Positions 17,553-26,191 of a DNA stretch of 64,000 bases are shown here, one piece after another. Made by a program: the position numbers and the translations under genes. The notes under the pieces are model-generated. The model saw nothing but the letters and a program-made list of their open reading frames with translations, was not told the DNA's origin and did no database searches. The stretch's first letter is position 1, and every line of letters starts with the position of its first letter. The DNA is from Anaeromyxobacter terrae (GTDB lineage: Bacteria > Myxococcota > Myxococcia > Myxococcales > Anaeromyxobacteraceae), in assembly GCF_022690685.1 (NCBI RefSeq), contig NZ_JALCYY010000006.1, positions 88,440 to 152,439 on the forward strand, written 5' to 3'.

Positions 17553-18347
17553 CTACCGACGCGTGGGGCTCGCGGTGGCGTCCCTCCGGAGCTTGCTCGG
17601 CGAAGTCCCCATCATCCGCCGGAACATCGCGATGAACGCGGACGAGCTGCCGTACCCGAGGTCGAGCGCGATGGACTCCACCGACCGCCCCGCCTCGAGC
17701 AGCGCGAGCGCGCGCACGACCCGCAGCCGCTGCCGCCACTCGCCGAAGGACATGCCGAGGTCGCGCTGGCACCGCCGCACGAGCGTCCGCTCCGTGGTGT
17801 GCACTCGCCTCGCCCACTGCGCCAGGGTCCGCGGATCGTCGGGGCACGCCTCGAGCGCGGCGAGGATGGGGCGGAGGAGCGGATCCTCGGAGGTGGGCAG
17901 GTACGTGCCCTGGCGCGGCGCCGCGGCGAGCTCGTCCACGAGCACCTCCACGAGCCGCGCGTCCGCGGGGGTGCGGGGCGTGTCGATCCCGCGCGCGCGC
18001 AGCTCTTCGAGGAGCACCTTCAGGAGCGGGCCCACCGCGAGGGCGCACGCCTCGCGGGGGAGCCGGCGAGACCGGTCGCGCGCGAGGTAGAGCGAGCAGA
18101 ACGTCGCCTCGTGGCGGTTGAGGCCGACGTGCTCCACCTCGGGCGGGAGCCAGATCCCGTACTGCGGCGGCGCGAGGTAGTGGCGGTCCGCCAGCTTCAG
18201 CTCCATGACGCCGCTGAACGCGTACACGAACTCGCCCCAGTGGTGGCGGTGACGCGGGTACGACGAGTCCGGCTGCAGGCTGTCCGTCCGGAAGTACACC
18301 GGGTGCGGGAGCGTCTCGTCGAGCGGGGTGCGGATGTGCCTCGGCAT
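17553..18347 (-). CDS. AraC family regulator with N-terminal cupin
   Basis: A 264-residue regulator. The N-terminal half is a cupin sensor (RHRHHWGEFVYAFSGVMEL, then ADRHYLAPPQYGIWLPPE). The C-terminal half is the two-HTH AraC domain: LAQWARRVHTTERTLVRRCQ is the first HTH and SIALDLGYGSSSAFIAMFRRM the second. It is transcribed divergently from an EamA exporter gene 107 bp away. A 14-bp palindrome sits 7 bp upstream of its start codon. It probably controls itself and the exporter in response to a small ligand. Confidence 0.9.
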   Translation of the reverse strand: MPRHIRTPLDETLPHPVYFRTDSLQPDSSYPRHRHHWGEFVYAFSGVMELKLADRHYLAPPQYGIWLPPEVEHVGLNRHEATFCSLYLARDRSRRLPREACALAVGPLLKVLLEELRARGIDTPRTPADARLVEVLVDELAAAPRQGTYLPTSEDPLLRPILAALEACPDDPRTLAQWARRVHTTERTLVRRCQRDLGMSFGEWRQRLRVVRALALLEAGRSVESIALDLGYGSSSAFIAMFRRMMGTSPSKLRRDATASPTRR

Positions 18348-18353
18348 GGCGAC

Positions 18354-18367
18354 TTCGCTGCAGCGAA
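18354..18367. promoter_or_regulatory. 14-bp perfect palindrome, candidate operator
   Basis: TTCGCTGCAGCGAA is a perfect palindrome in the divergent araC-type/EamA intergenic region, 7 bp upstream of the regulator start codon. Autoregulation by the AraC-type protein is a reasonable guess, though AraC proteins usually bind direct repeats. Confidence 0.4.
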
Positions 18368-18453
18368 TGTCCGGATCGCACTATATCGAGGCACCTCGCC
18401 AGCGGCATCATCGTGCGCGTGCCGGCGGCTGGGCTGGCGGCAGAGGGGACGGC

Positions 18454-19398
18454 ATGAGCTCGACGCGCAAGGGTCTCGACGGCTTCGTGATGGCGACGAT
18501 GGTGCTGCTGTGCGCGATCTGGGGCGCGCAGCAGGTCGCGATCAAGCTCGCGGCCCACGACGTCGTCCCGATCATGCAGGTCGGCCTCCGCTCCGGGATG
18601 AGCGCCCTGCTCGTGCTGCTCCTGATGCTGGCCCGCCGCGAGGACCTGTCGCTCCGGGACGGCACGCTTCGGCCCGGGGTCCTCGCGGGGGCGCTCTTCG
18701 CCGCCGAGTTCCTGTTCGTCGCCGAGGGGCTGCGCCGGACGTCCGCGTCGCACATGGCGGTGCTCCTCTACACCTCCCCGATCTTCACGGCGGTGGGGCT
18801 CCACTTCGCCGTCCGCGCCGAGCGCCTCCGCCGCCACCAGTGGCTCGGCATCGTGGTCGCATTCGCCGGGGTCGCGGTGGCGTTCGCGGGCGGCTGGCTC
18901 CACGGCGGCGTCTCGACGCGGATGCTCGTCGGCGACGCGCTGGGCGTCCTCGCCGGCGCGGCGTGGGGAGCGACGACGGTGGTGGTGCGGGGATCGGCGC
19001 TGTCCGACGCGGCGCCGGCGAAGACGCTGCTGTACCAGCTGGCGGTCGCGAGCGTCCTCCTGGTGGGCGCCGCCGCGATCTCGGGCCAGGCGGCGCAGGT
19101 CTCCCTCACGCCCGTCGCGTGGACGAGCCTCCTCTTCCAGGGGGTCGTCGTGTCGTTCGCGAGCTACCTCGCCTGGTTCTGGCTGCTCCGCCGCTACGCC
19201 GCGTCCCAGGTCTCGGTGTTCTCGTTCCTGACGCCGCTGTTCGGCGTGACCTTCGGCGTGGTCGTGCTCCACGAGCGCGTCGACGCCGCCTTCGGCGTGG
19301 GCGCCGCGCTGGTGCTCGCGGGCATCACCGTCGTGAGCGCGCCGGGACTTCGCCGGCGCGCTCCGCGAGCCGCCCCGACGCCGGCCGGGGCCTCGTGA
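18454..19398 (+). CDS. EamA/DMT family drug-metabolite exporter
   Basis: A 314-residue inner-membrane protein with ten hydrophobic helices in two EamA repeats (first from about residue 10, second from about 157). LLCAIWGAQQVAIKLAAHD and FLFVAEGLRRTSASHMAVLLY are family signatures. I took the ATG at 18454 behind GAGGGGAC; upstream in-frame sequence is non-coding in character. Substrates of DMT exporters are amino acids or other metabolites, and none can be assigned here. The divergent AraC-type gene is the likely regulator. Confidence 0.9.
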   Translation: MSSTRKGLDGFVMATMVLLCAIWGAQQVAIKLAAHDVVPIMQVGLRSGMSALLVLLLMLARREDLSLRDGTLRPGVLAGALFAAEFLFVAEGLRRTSASHMAVLLYTSPIFTAVGLHFAVRAERLRRHQWLGIVVAFAGVAVAFAGGWLHGGVSTRMLVGDALGVLAGAAWGATTVVVRGSALSDAAPAKTLLYQLAVASVLLVGAAAISGQAAQVSLTPVAWTSLLFQGVVVSFASYLAWFWLLRRYAASQVSVFSFLTPLFGVTFGVVVLHERVDAAFGVGAALVLAGITVVSAPGLRRRAPRAAPTPAGAS

Positions 19399-19454
19399 CG
19401 CCGCGGGGCTCGTCCCTGGCGCCGGGCGGCGAGCTCGGGTAGGAAACCTTCACT

Positions 19455-20372
19455 GTGGCCCTCACTCCGCTCAATGCCCTGAACGCCTTCATCGCGGTCG
19501 CGCGTCGCCGTAGCTTCGCGGCCGCTGCCAGGGATCTCGGCGTATCCACCTCCGCGCTGAGCCAGTCCGTTCGGCAGCTCGAGGTGCGCCTCGGCGTGAC
19601 GCTGCTCACGCGGACGTCGCGGACCGTGGCGCTCACGGACGCGGGGCAGCGTCTGGTGGAGAACGCGGGCCCGGCGGTGGATCAGGCGCTCGAGTCGCTG
19701 AAGACCGTGTCGGCCCGGCCTGGCGAGGTCACGGGCCGGGTCCGGCTCTCGGTGCCGACCCCGTCGGTGGCGCTCGTCGTCGCTCGACTGCTCTCGCGGT
19801 TCATCGAACGGTATCCGAAGGTGGAGGTCGAGGTTCAGGCCGAGAATCGGTTCGTGAACATCGTCGCCGAGGGCTTCGACGCGGGCATCCGCCTCTCGGA
19901 GGCCATCGAGCGCGACATGGTCCAGGTCCGGCTCACGGACGCGGGCCGCTTCGTCGTCGCGGCGGCTCCGTCGTATCTTTCGCGACGGGGCATCCCGGAG
20001 AAGCCGCAGGACCTCCTCCAGCACGACTGCCTCTGCATCCGCGCGTCCCCCAGCGGAGCGCGTTACGCGTGGGAGCTCGAGCGCGGGAGGAAGACGTGGC
20101 GCGTCCCCGTGCAAGGGACGGTCACGACGAACGACCCCGACCTCATGCGACTTCTCGCCGTGGCGGGAGTGGGCCTCCTCTACGCGTTCGAGCCGCAGAT
20201 CGCGGACGAGCTGCGCCGCGGGAGCCTGCGCATCGTTCTCGAGCAGTACGCGGCAGCCGTTCCGGGGTTCTTCCTGTACTTCCCGAGCCGAGCCCAGGTG
20301 TCGCCCGCGTTCAGGGCCTTCGTGGACGTCGCGCGCGAGCTGGCGACCGAGTCGAAGCAGCGATCACGGTGA
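19455..20372 (+). CDS. LysR family transcriptional regulator
   Basis: A 305-residue LTTR starting at a GTG. The N-terminal winged helix is clear: LNALNAFIAVARRRSFAAAA and LGVSTSALSQSVRQLEVRLG, residues about 5-48. The substrate-binding domain follows from about residue 90 (GRVRLSVPTPSVALVV). It belongs to the group often found next to SDR or AKR genes. The neighbouring genes are convergent or unrelated, so the target is not clear. A diverged fragment of a second gene of this family lies at 56489-56556. Confidence 0.92.
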   Translation: MALTPLNALNAFIAVARRRSFAAAARDLGVSTSALSQSVRQLEVRLGVTLLTRTSRTVALTDAGQRLVENAGPAVDQALESLKTVSARPGEVTGRVRLSVPTPSVALVVARLLSRFIERYPKVEVEVQAENRFVNIVAEGFDAGIRLSEAIERDMVQVRLTDAGRFVVAAAPSYLSRRGIPEKPQDLLQHDCLCIRASPSGARYAWELERGRKTWRVPVQGTVTTNDPDLMRLLAVAGVGLLYAFEPQIADELRRGSLRIVLEQYAAAVPGFFLYFPSRAQVSPAFRAFVDVARELATESKQRSR

Positions 20373-20412
20373 CCGCACGCCTCGCGCCGGGCGGACGTGC
20401 TCCCTGCTGCGA

Positions 20413-21075
20413 CTAGCGCCCTGACCGGCGGCGTGGCTTCCGCACGGCGCGGACCCGGCCGCTCGCGCCACCGCCGGCGTAGAAGAGCTCGCCCTGGTCC
20501 GACTCCAGCCCGCTCACGCCCGTTCCCGCCGGCATCGTCAGGCGGGTCAGCACCTCGCCCGTCTCGGGGTCGACCTGGCGGATGTCGGCGTCGTCGCCTT
20601 CCCAGGTCCCGTGCCAGAGCTCGCCGTCCACCCAGGTGACTCCGGTGACGAAGCGGTTCGACTCGATCGTGCGCAGGATCGCGCCGGTGTCGGGATCGAT
20701 CTGATGGATCTTCCGGTCGCGGTATTGCCCGACCCACAGCGTACCCTCACCCCAGGCCAGCCCCGAGTCACGCCCGCCGCCGGGCGCCGGGATCGTCGAC
20801 AGGACCTCGCCGGTCGCCGGATCGATCTTGTGGATGCGGTCCCCCGCGATCTGGAAGAGGTGCCGGCCGTCGAAGGCCGTCCCGGCATCGCAGGCGACGT
20901 CCAGGGCTCGCACGATCCTGCCGCTCGCCGGCTCGAAGGCCTGCAGCTTCTCGCCGCTGGCGAACCAGACCCGGCTGCCGTCGAAGCTGACGCCGTGCAC
21001 GTGCGGTGCGCCGGGGAAGGGCCCGTACTCGCGCACGGTCTCGGCCGGTTGCTCCGTCTCGCTGACCTTGCTCAT
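20413..21075 (-). CDS. Beta-propeller protein (Vgb/glutamine-cyclotransferase-like)
   Basis: A 220-residue protein. The start is the ATG at 21075 behind AAAAGGAGC. It is built of blades of about 42 residues with recurring IDPATGEVL, IDPDTGAIL and VDPETGEVL strands and W-x-G motifs (GTLWVGQY, GELWHGTWEG), so about five blades of a propeller are visible. No signal peptide is present, unlike secreted glutaminyl cyclases; it is probably cytosolic. The role is unknown. It lies 22 bp downstream of the winged-helix/TPR regulator and is likely co-transcribed with it. Confidence 0.75.
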   Translation of the reverse strand: MSKVSETEQPAETVREYGPFPGAPHVHGVSFDGSRVWFASGEKLQAFEPASGRIVRALDVACDAGTAFDGRHLFQIAGDRIHKIDPATGEVLSTIPAPGGGRDSGLAWGEGTLWVGQYRDRKIHQIDPDTGAILRTIESNRFVTGVTWVDGELWHGTWEGDDADIRQVDPETGEVLTRLTMPAGTGVSGLESDQGELFYAGGGASGRVRAVRKPRRRSGR

Positions 21076-21097
21076 CGCCTGCTCCTTTTCTCTCTCC

Positions 21098-22318
21098 CTA
21101 ACCGAGCCCGTCGGAGACCGGGAGCAACAAGGTCGTCGCGAATCCGGCCACTGGCGCGGAGAGCCAGCGCTGGGAGCGGCCGCGGCCCAGCGCGCGAACC
21201 TGGCCGGCCTCCTCGAGGGCGACCAGGGCCCGCTGCACCGTCCGCTGGCTGGCCCCAAGGGCCTGAGCCAGCGCCGAGGTCGACCAGGCCTCGCCGTCGG
21301 CGAGCAGCGCCAGGACGGCGGCGTCGGGGCTCTCGATCGGTGGCGCCAGCAGCCGCACCGTGCCGGCCCCTCGCGCCACCAGGCGAAAGCCAACCGCGGT
21401 GGCCCGGATCTCGGCGAGCGGCCGCAGCTCTCGACGCAGGCGCCCGATTCCGACCCGCAGGCGCGCGCGATGGGATGGGTTCGTCCGGCGCGCGCCGAAC
21501 GCGCGCTCGATCAGGCCGTCGCGCGCCGCCTCGCCGGGCCACGCCTCCGCCAGACCGTACAGCAGCGCGAACAGCGCCGGCCGGCGTGAGAGCCGCACGA
21601 CCCGCTCTCCCCGGCGCGCCACCCGCCGGCAGCCGTCGACGACCAGGTCCGGTGAGGCGAGTACCGCCTCCACCTCCGCCAGGGTCAGGGACCGCGCCTC
21701 GCCCGCGGCGACGAGGCGCGCCGCCGGCAGCACGAGGGTCCGTCCCGCCTGCTCGACCTCCGCGCACAGCGCCCCGATGCCCGACCGCTCCGCCGCCGCC
21801 CGCGCGCCGGCGAGGGCCACGCGCGCCTGCTCTGCTCGCCCGCGGCGGAGCGCGATCTCGAAGGTGACCAGGGCGGCGATGGCCGCGAGGCGGGCGGGCC
21901 CGGCGCCGAGCTCGAGCGTCGCGCACGCGGCGTCCGCCTCGTCCACCCGGCCGAGCAGCAGGAGACGACGGATCTGCAGCAGCCGGGCGTGGGCCGCGTT
22001 CTCCCGGTCCCCGCGAGCGGCGAACGTGCGCAGGGCTTCGGCGAGCGCCCGCGGCGGCCAGGCGAGATCGCGCGCCGCCAGCGCCACCTCCGCCTCCGCC
22101 GTGAGGCACCGTGCCCGCGCGAGCGTCTCGCGCGGCCCGAAGCCCTGCGCCGCGCGTCGCAGCAGCTCCCGCGCGCGCCCCAGGTCCGAGAGCTGGGCCA
22201 TCGCGATCCCGCGCAGCGCGAGCGCCGCCGGGTCGTCCCGCAAGGCGACGCGCTTGAGCGCGCCGAGCGGATCTCCCGCGCGCAGCGCGCGCCCTGCCGC
22301 GGTGATCGAGGAATCCAT
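21098..22318 (-). CDS. TPR-containing winged-helix transcriptional regulator
   Basis: A 406-residue protein. Residues 10-200 are Ala/Leu/Arg-rich helical repeats resembling degenerate TPRs (GDPLGALKRVALRDDPAALA, LGRARELLRRAAQGFGPRE). Around 260-310 is an OmpR-like winged helix (NPSHRARLRVGIGRLRRELRPL). Near the C terminus is a second HTH (STSALAQALGASQRTVQRALVALEEAGQV, about 345-373, shortened here). It is divergent from the SDR gene (112 bp) and upstream of the beta-propeller gene. It probably controls the SDR operon; the ligand is unknown. Confidence 0.75.
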   Translation of the reverse strand: MDSSITAAGRALRAGDPLGALKRVALRDDPAALALRGIAMAQLSDLGRARELLRRAAQGFGPRETLARARCLTAEAEVALAARDLAWPPRALAEALRTFAARGDRENAAHARLLQIRRLLLLGRVDEADAACATLELGAGPARLAAIAALVTFEIALRRGRAEQARVALAGARAAAERSGIGALCAEVEQAGRTLVLPAARLVAAGEARSLTLAEVEAVLASPDLVVDGCRRVARRGERVVRLSRRPALFALLYGLAEAWPGEAARDGLIERAFGARRTNPSHRARLRVGIGRLRRELRPLAEIRATAVGFRLVARGAGTVRLLAPPIESPDAAVLALLADGEAWSTSALAQALGASQRTVQRALVALEEAGQVRALGRGRSQRWLSAPVAGFATTLLLPVSDGLG

Positions 22319-22429
22319 CGTCCGATCCTAACCGCGTCGTCCTTGTTACTCCCGCCTCGCTTCGTCGGCCTTTACGACTCGTCCTGTGCAGGGGCTGAGC
22401 CCTGCCGAACAACGAGAAGGGAAGAGACG

Positions 22430-23188
22430 ATGAACGCACAGAGAATCGAAGGAGCGGTCGCCCTGGTGACGGGCGCCAACCGTGGCATCGGGCGAGCTCT
22501 GACCGAAGCGCTCCTGACCCGGGGCGTGAGGAAGGTCTACGCCACGGCGCGCAATCCGGAGGCGCTGCGCGCCGTGCGTGACGAGCGGCTCGTTTCGCTG
22601 CGGCTCGACGTGACCGACGCGAACCAGATCCGCGCGGGCGCAGAAGCGGCTTCGGACGTCGAGCTCGTCTTCAACAACGCCGGCGTGGTGCTTGCCAGAG
22701 GAATCGCGGATTCAACGCTCCTCGACCAGGCCCGGCGCGAGATGGAGGTGAACTACTTCGGGCCTCTGCAGCTGCTCCACCGCCTGGCGCCGACGCTGGC
22801 CAGGAACGGCGGGGGGGCGGTCGTCAACATCGGCTCGGCGGCCGGCCTGACCAACCTCCCCTTCTTCCCGACCTACAGCGCCTCGAAGGCCGCGCTCCAT
22901 TCGCTGACCCAGGCCGCGCGTATCCTCCTCGGGGCGCAGGGCACCTCGGTCTTCGGCGTCTACGCGGGCCCCGTCGACACCGACATGGCCCGTGAGCTTG
23001 CGCTGCCGAAGACCTCGCCGCGTGACGTGGCGTTCGCGATCCTCGACGGCATCGAGACCGGGCAGGAGGACATCTTCCCGGACCCCTTCGCCGTGGAGTT
23101 TGGTCGACAGTTCGGGTCCTCGCCGAAGGCCTCGGAACGACAGATCGCCGCAATGGCCGCCGCGATGCTGTCGGGATCCGCGGCATGA
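22430..23188 (+). CDS. SDR family oxidoreductase
   Basis: A 252-residue short-chain dehydrogenase. The NAD(P)-binding glycine motif is TGANRGIGRA (about 15-24), followed by NNAG (about 83-86), a catalytic Ser in NIGSAAG and the YSASK active-site Tyr/Lys (about 149-153). I took the ATG at 22430 behind GAAGGGAAGAG. It is divergent from the winged-helix regulator and followed by DUF899 and DUF2182 genes. The substrate is unknown. Confidence 0.92.
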   Translation: MNAQRIEGAVALVTGANRGIGRALTEALLTRGVRKVYATARNPEALRAVRDERLVSLRLDVTDANQIRAGAEAASDVELVFNNAGVVLARGIADSTLLDQARREMEVNYFGPLQLLHRLAPTLARNGGGAVVNIGSAAGLTNLPFFPTYSASKAALHSLTQAARILLGAQGTSVFGVYAGPVDTDMARELALPKTSPRDVAFAILDGIETGQEDIFPDPFAVEFGRQFGSSPKASERQIAAMAAAMLSGSAA

Positions 23189-23273
23189 ACGAGCGACCTT
23201 TCGCCCGAGCAGCCGACGAACGCGGGACGGAAGGGGACGAACGATGAAGGACACCCGCAGGAAGGAGAGAAAG

Positions 23274-24047
23274 ATGACGACGCACACGACCGGCACACGT
23301 GAGGAGTGGCTCGCTGCACGGCTCGAGCTGCTCGAGGCGGAGAAGGAGCTGACACGGCGCAGCGACGAGCTGGCGCGGCGGCGGCAGGAGCTGCCGTGGG
23401 TTCGGATCGACAAGGAGTATCGATTCGAGACCGACGAGGGGAGCGCCTCGCTGGCGGACCTCTTCCGGGGGCGCTCGCAGCTCCTCGTCTACCACTTCAT
23501 GTTCGGCCCCGACTACACGGCGGGGTGTCCGTCCTGCTCGGCGATCGCGGACGGGTTCGACGGTTCCGTCGTCCACCTGGCCCACCACGACGTCACGCTC
23601 TCGGCGGTGTCGCGGGCGCCTCTCGCGAAGCTGCAGGCGTACAAGCGACGGATGGGGTGGAAGTTTCCCTGGGCGTCCTCGTTCGGAGGGGACTTCAACC
23701 TCGACTTCAACGTCCAGTTCACCGCGAGGCAACAGCGCGAGGGGGGCATCGAATACAACTACCGGCGCGAGGCGGCCGCGTTTCAGCGGAGCGCGCTCGG
23801 CCGGGACGGTGGCGGCGAGGGGGCCGTCGGCGAGATCGCGGCCATGACCGGAACCGACGTGGCCACGTACACCCGCGAGCGGCCGGGCATGAGCGCGTTC
23901 GTGCTCGAGGACGGCGTCGTCTACCACGCCTATTCCGCCTATTCGCGCGGGATCGACGGCCTGTGGGGCATGTACCAGTGGCTCGACCGCGCGCCCGGGG
24001 GGCGCAACGAGACGGACGTCTGGTGGCGCCGCCACGACGAGTACTGA
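23274..24047 (+). CDS. DUF899 thioredoxin-fold protein
   Basis: A 257-residue protein of the DUF899 family, a thioredoxin-like fold. I prefer the ATG at 23274, preceded by GAAGGAGAGAAAG, over the one at 23244. The N-terminal EWLAARLELLEAEKELTR helix and LPWVRIDKEYRFET are family hallmarks. GPDYTAGCPSCSAIADGFDG carries a CPSC redox-type motif near residue 78, followed by a VHLAHHDVTL strand. Members are often found with SDRs and stress genes, and the activity is not established. A DUF2182 membrane protein gene starts 50 bp downstream. Confidence 0.9.
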   Translation: MTTHTTGTREEWLAARLELLEAEKELTRRSDELARRRQELPWVRIDKEYRFETDEGSASLADLFRGRSQLLVYHFMFGPDYTAGCPSCSAIADGFDGSVVHLAHHDVTLSAVSRAPLAKLQAYKRRMGWKFPWASSFGGDFNLDFNVQFTARQQREGGIEYNYRREAAAFQRSALGRDGGGEGAVGEIAAMTGTDVATYTRERPGMSAFVLEDGVVYHAYSAYSRGIDGLWGMYQWLDRAPGGRNETDVWWRRHDEY

Positions 24048-24097
24048 GCGAAGTCGTGGGGGTCAGTGGCGCAACTGCGGGACTGGAGATCTCACCC

Positions 24098-24892
24098 ATG
24101 GTTTCCGAGCGAGCCTCGCGGCAAGCCTTCCTCGGCGTCTCGGCCCTGCTCTTCGCCGTCAGCGCGGCGGTGACGATCGTCTGGTGCCGGTCCATGTCGG
24201 CGATGGGCGGGATGCCGATGCCCGGCGGCTGGACGATGTCGATGGCGTGGATGCGGATGCCCGGACAGACGTGGCCCGGCGCCGCGGCGTCGTTCCTCGG
24301 CATGTGGGTCGTGATGATGGTGGCGATGATGCTGCCGTCCCTGGTCCCGATGCTGGGGCGCTACCGCGAGGCAGCCGCTGGCAGGACGGGCGAGACGCAC
24401 CTCGGTCGGCTGACCGCGCTCGTGGGCGTGGGTTACTTCCTGGTGTGGACGGTGTTCGGAATGGCGGCCTTTCCGCTGGGGATCGCGCTGGCGGCGGCCG
24501 AGATGATGGAGCCGGCGCTGGCGCACGGCGTACCGATCGCGGTCGGCGTGGTCGTCGTCATCGCCGGCTCCCTCCAGTTCACCGCATGGAAGGCGCGTCA
24601 CCTTGCCTGCTGCCGGGAGGCACCCGGGCGCGGCCGCACGCTGCCGGCCGACGCCGCCACGGCCTGGCGGCACGGCCTGCGCCTCGGTCTCCACTGCAGC
24701 TACTGCTGCGCCGGTCCGATGGCGATCCTCCTGGTCATGGGGGTCATGGACCTTCGCGCGATGGCACTCGTGACGGCAGCCATCACCGTGGAGCGTCTCG
24801 CACCGGCCGGCGAGCGCGTCGCGCGAGCCATCGGGGCCGCCGTCGTCGGGGCGGGGCTGCTCATGATCGCGCGAGCAGCCGGGCTCGGATGA
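24098..24892 (+). CDS. DUF2182 integral membrane protein
   Basis: A 264-residue protein with about six to seven hydrophobic helices. It has a Met-rich periplasmic loop near residues 28-55 (MSAMGGMPMPGGWTMSMAW). The family-defining MMVAMMLPSLVPML segment is present, as are LACCRE and LHCSYCCAGPM in the second half. The His/Met/Cys-rich pattern has led to the label putative metal-binding membrane protein (DUF2182, often paired with DUF1326, absent here). It follows DUF899, probably in the same operon. Confidence 0.88.
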   Translation: MVSERASRQAFLGVSALLFAVSAAVTIVWCRSMSAMGGMPMPGGWTMSMAWMRMPGQTWPGAAASFLGMWVVMMVAMMLPSLVPMLGRYREAAAGRTGETHLGRLTALVGVGYFLVWTVFGMAAFPLGIALAAAEMMEPALAHGVPIAVGVVVVIAGSLQFTAWKARHLACCREAPGRGRTLPADAATAWRHGLRLGLHCSYCCAGPMAILLVMGVMDLRAMALVTAAITVERLAPAGERVARAIGAAVVGAGLLMIARAAGLG

Positions 24893-25043
24893 CGCATCCG
24901 AGGTGCTCGCCGTCCGGTGGGGGTGTCAGCTTTCCCGCCCCGGCCCGTCTGAAGACTCGGGTCTGGCGGTGCAGCGAGCGCGCTGCTCCGTGGGGCCCCG
25001 CCCACCACGGGCGTCACCAACCCCACGAAGAAGGATGACGACA

Positions 25044-25220
25044 ATGCGCAATCCGAACGAGAAGCCCCTCCGCCCCGTGCCCGCGCCGACGGCGCTCGGG
25101 GACGCCTTGCTGAGCAAGGTGTCCGGGGCCAGCAAGCACCCCGTCTATCCCATGCCCCCCGGCCAGTTCCCTGGCGAGGGCAACGGCTGGCTCCCCGGAA
25201 ACGGCGAACGCTCGCGCTGA
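25044..25220 (+). CDS. Unassigned 58-residue peptide with leader-like N-terminal half
   Basis: I do not recognise a family. The start ATG at 25044 has a well-spaced GAAGAAGGA; an earlier in-frame ATG at 25035 overlaps that site. The N-terminal half (MRNPNEKPLRPVPAPTALGD, then ALLSKVSGA) ends in a VSGA motif like the ends of RiPP or bacteriocin leaders. The C-terminal half is rich in Pro, Gly and aromatics (HPVYPMPPGQFPGEGNGW) and has no Cys. A strong hairpin follows. No maturase or transporter gene is adjacent. It could be a RiPP-like precursor, a small secreted peptide or a chance frame. Confidence 0.5.
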   Translation: MRNPNEKPLRPVPAPTALGDALLSKVSGASKHPVYPMPPGQFPGEGNGWLPGNGERSR

Positions 25221-25287
25221 TCCAGGGCCGCTGGGGCTCCGGTCCTGGCTGAGTCGATCCGGCCGCGCCACGCCTCGCGCTTCCCCC

Positions 25288-25326
25288 CTCGGCCCGGCCG
25301 CGCCTGCACGGTTCGGCCGGGCCGAG
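25288..25326. terminator. Strong bidirectional hairpin terminator
   Basis: A perfect 13-bp inverted repeat, CTCGGCCCGGCCG and CGGCCGGGCCGAG, with a 13-base loop lies between the convergent small-peptide and SnoaL-like genes. There is no long T-tract, but it is the most stable hairpin noticed in the window. Confidence 0.65.
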
Positions 25327-25357
25327 TGCGACCTTGCGCACGCGGCCGGCCACGCAA

Positions 25358-25786
25358 CTACAGCAGGCCGATCTGCCGCAGGAAGCCGACCTGGTCGTAG
25401 AAGAGCTTCTCCTCGACGATCTCGCCGTCCTTCCAGCGCGCGACGGTGCAGAACTCCAGCTCGAACGACTTGCCGGTGGGGGGATGCACCTTGCCGCTCA
25501 GATCCTTCCACGGCCCGATCATCTTCCCCTTCCACTTCGCGATCGTGCAGGTCCAGTCGCCCGACGCGAGCATCACCTTGTAGGGATCGTTCTCGAGCTG
25601 GTTCTCGATCGACTTGAAGAATGCCGCCGACTCGGCCTGGTGTGCGTCGCGGCCGCGCGTCGGGTCGGGCTGGCCCGGCCAGAACACCTGCGTGTCCGCC
25701 GAGTGGCGCTTCCTGAAGACCTCCCAGTCCTGGCTGTTCCAGGCATCGTCGAGCGTCTTCATCCGCTGCAGGTTGTCCTCGGCCAT
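25358..25786 (-). CDS. SnoaL-like/NTF2-fold ester cyclase family protein
   Basis: A 142-residue protein of the SnoaL-like polyketide-cyclase/NTF2 fold. I took the ATG at 25786 (MAEDNLQRMKTLDDAWNSQD); the frame is open 16 codons further but without support. DWEVFRKRHSADTQVFWPGQ and GKSFELEFCTVARWKDGEIVEEKLFYD are typical. Such proteins isomerise, cyclise or hydrolyse small ligands, or are non-catalytic; no substrate can be named. It is divergent from the amidohydrolase gene across a 405-bp gap. Confidence 0.87.
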   Translation of the reverse strand: MAEDNLQRMKTLDDAWNSQDWEVFRKRHSADTQVFWPGQPDPTRGRDAHQAESAAFFKSIENQLENDPYKVMLASGDWTCTIAKWKGKMIGPWKDLSGKVHPPTGKSFELEFCTVARWKDGEIVEEKLFYDQVGFLRQIGLL

Positions 25787-26191
25787 GGTCTCGCCTCCGA
25801 CGTGAACGCCTCGTCCGCGCAGGCCCAGGCCCATCCCGTCCTGCCCGTCGTGCGAGGCGCGATAACCGTACGCACCGTCCGCGGAGCGCGCGGGCGAATC
25901 GAAGCGGGTCGCGAGTGGTCGTCACGCCGCTCGTTCGCGTGGACGCTGGCCTCGGGGTTCCCTCGTTCGCCGCGCCACGGCCATCCCTGCCACGTGCCTG
26001 ACGTCGTCAGGGAGGACTGACGCGGTGCTGGCGCAGCCCGCCGTGCTCAAGTTTCCGTCCGATTCACACGGGAACGGTGCCACGTCATTCCCTGACTCGA
26101 CCCGGCGAGCGGGGCCCCGCCGAGGGGCCGCTCGACACGGCCTGTGGCCTCACACGCGGTCGGCCGCCCCGTGGAACGGAGTGAGGAATAC
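25787..26191. other. 405-bp divergent intergenic region
   Basis: This lies between the divergent SnoaL-like and amidohydrolase genes. Translations on both strands are low-complexity. I see no RNA gene, repeat or clear operator. Confidence 0.4.
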
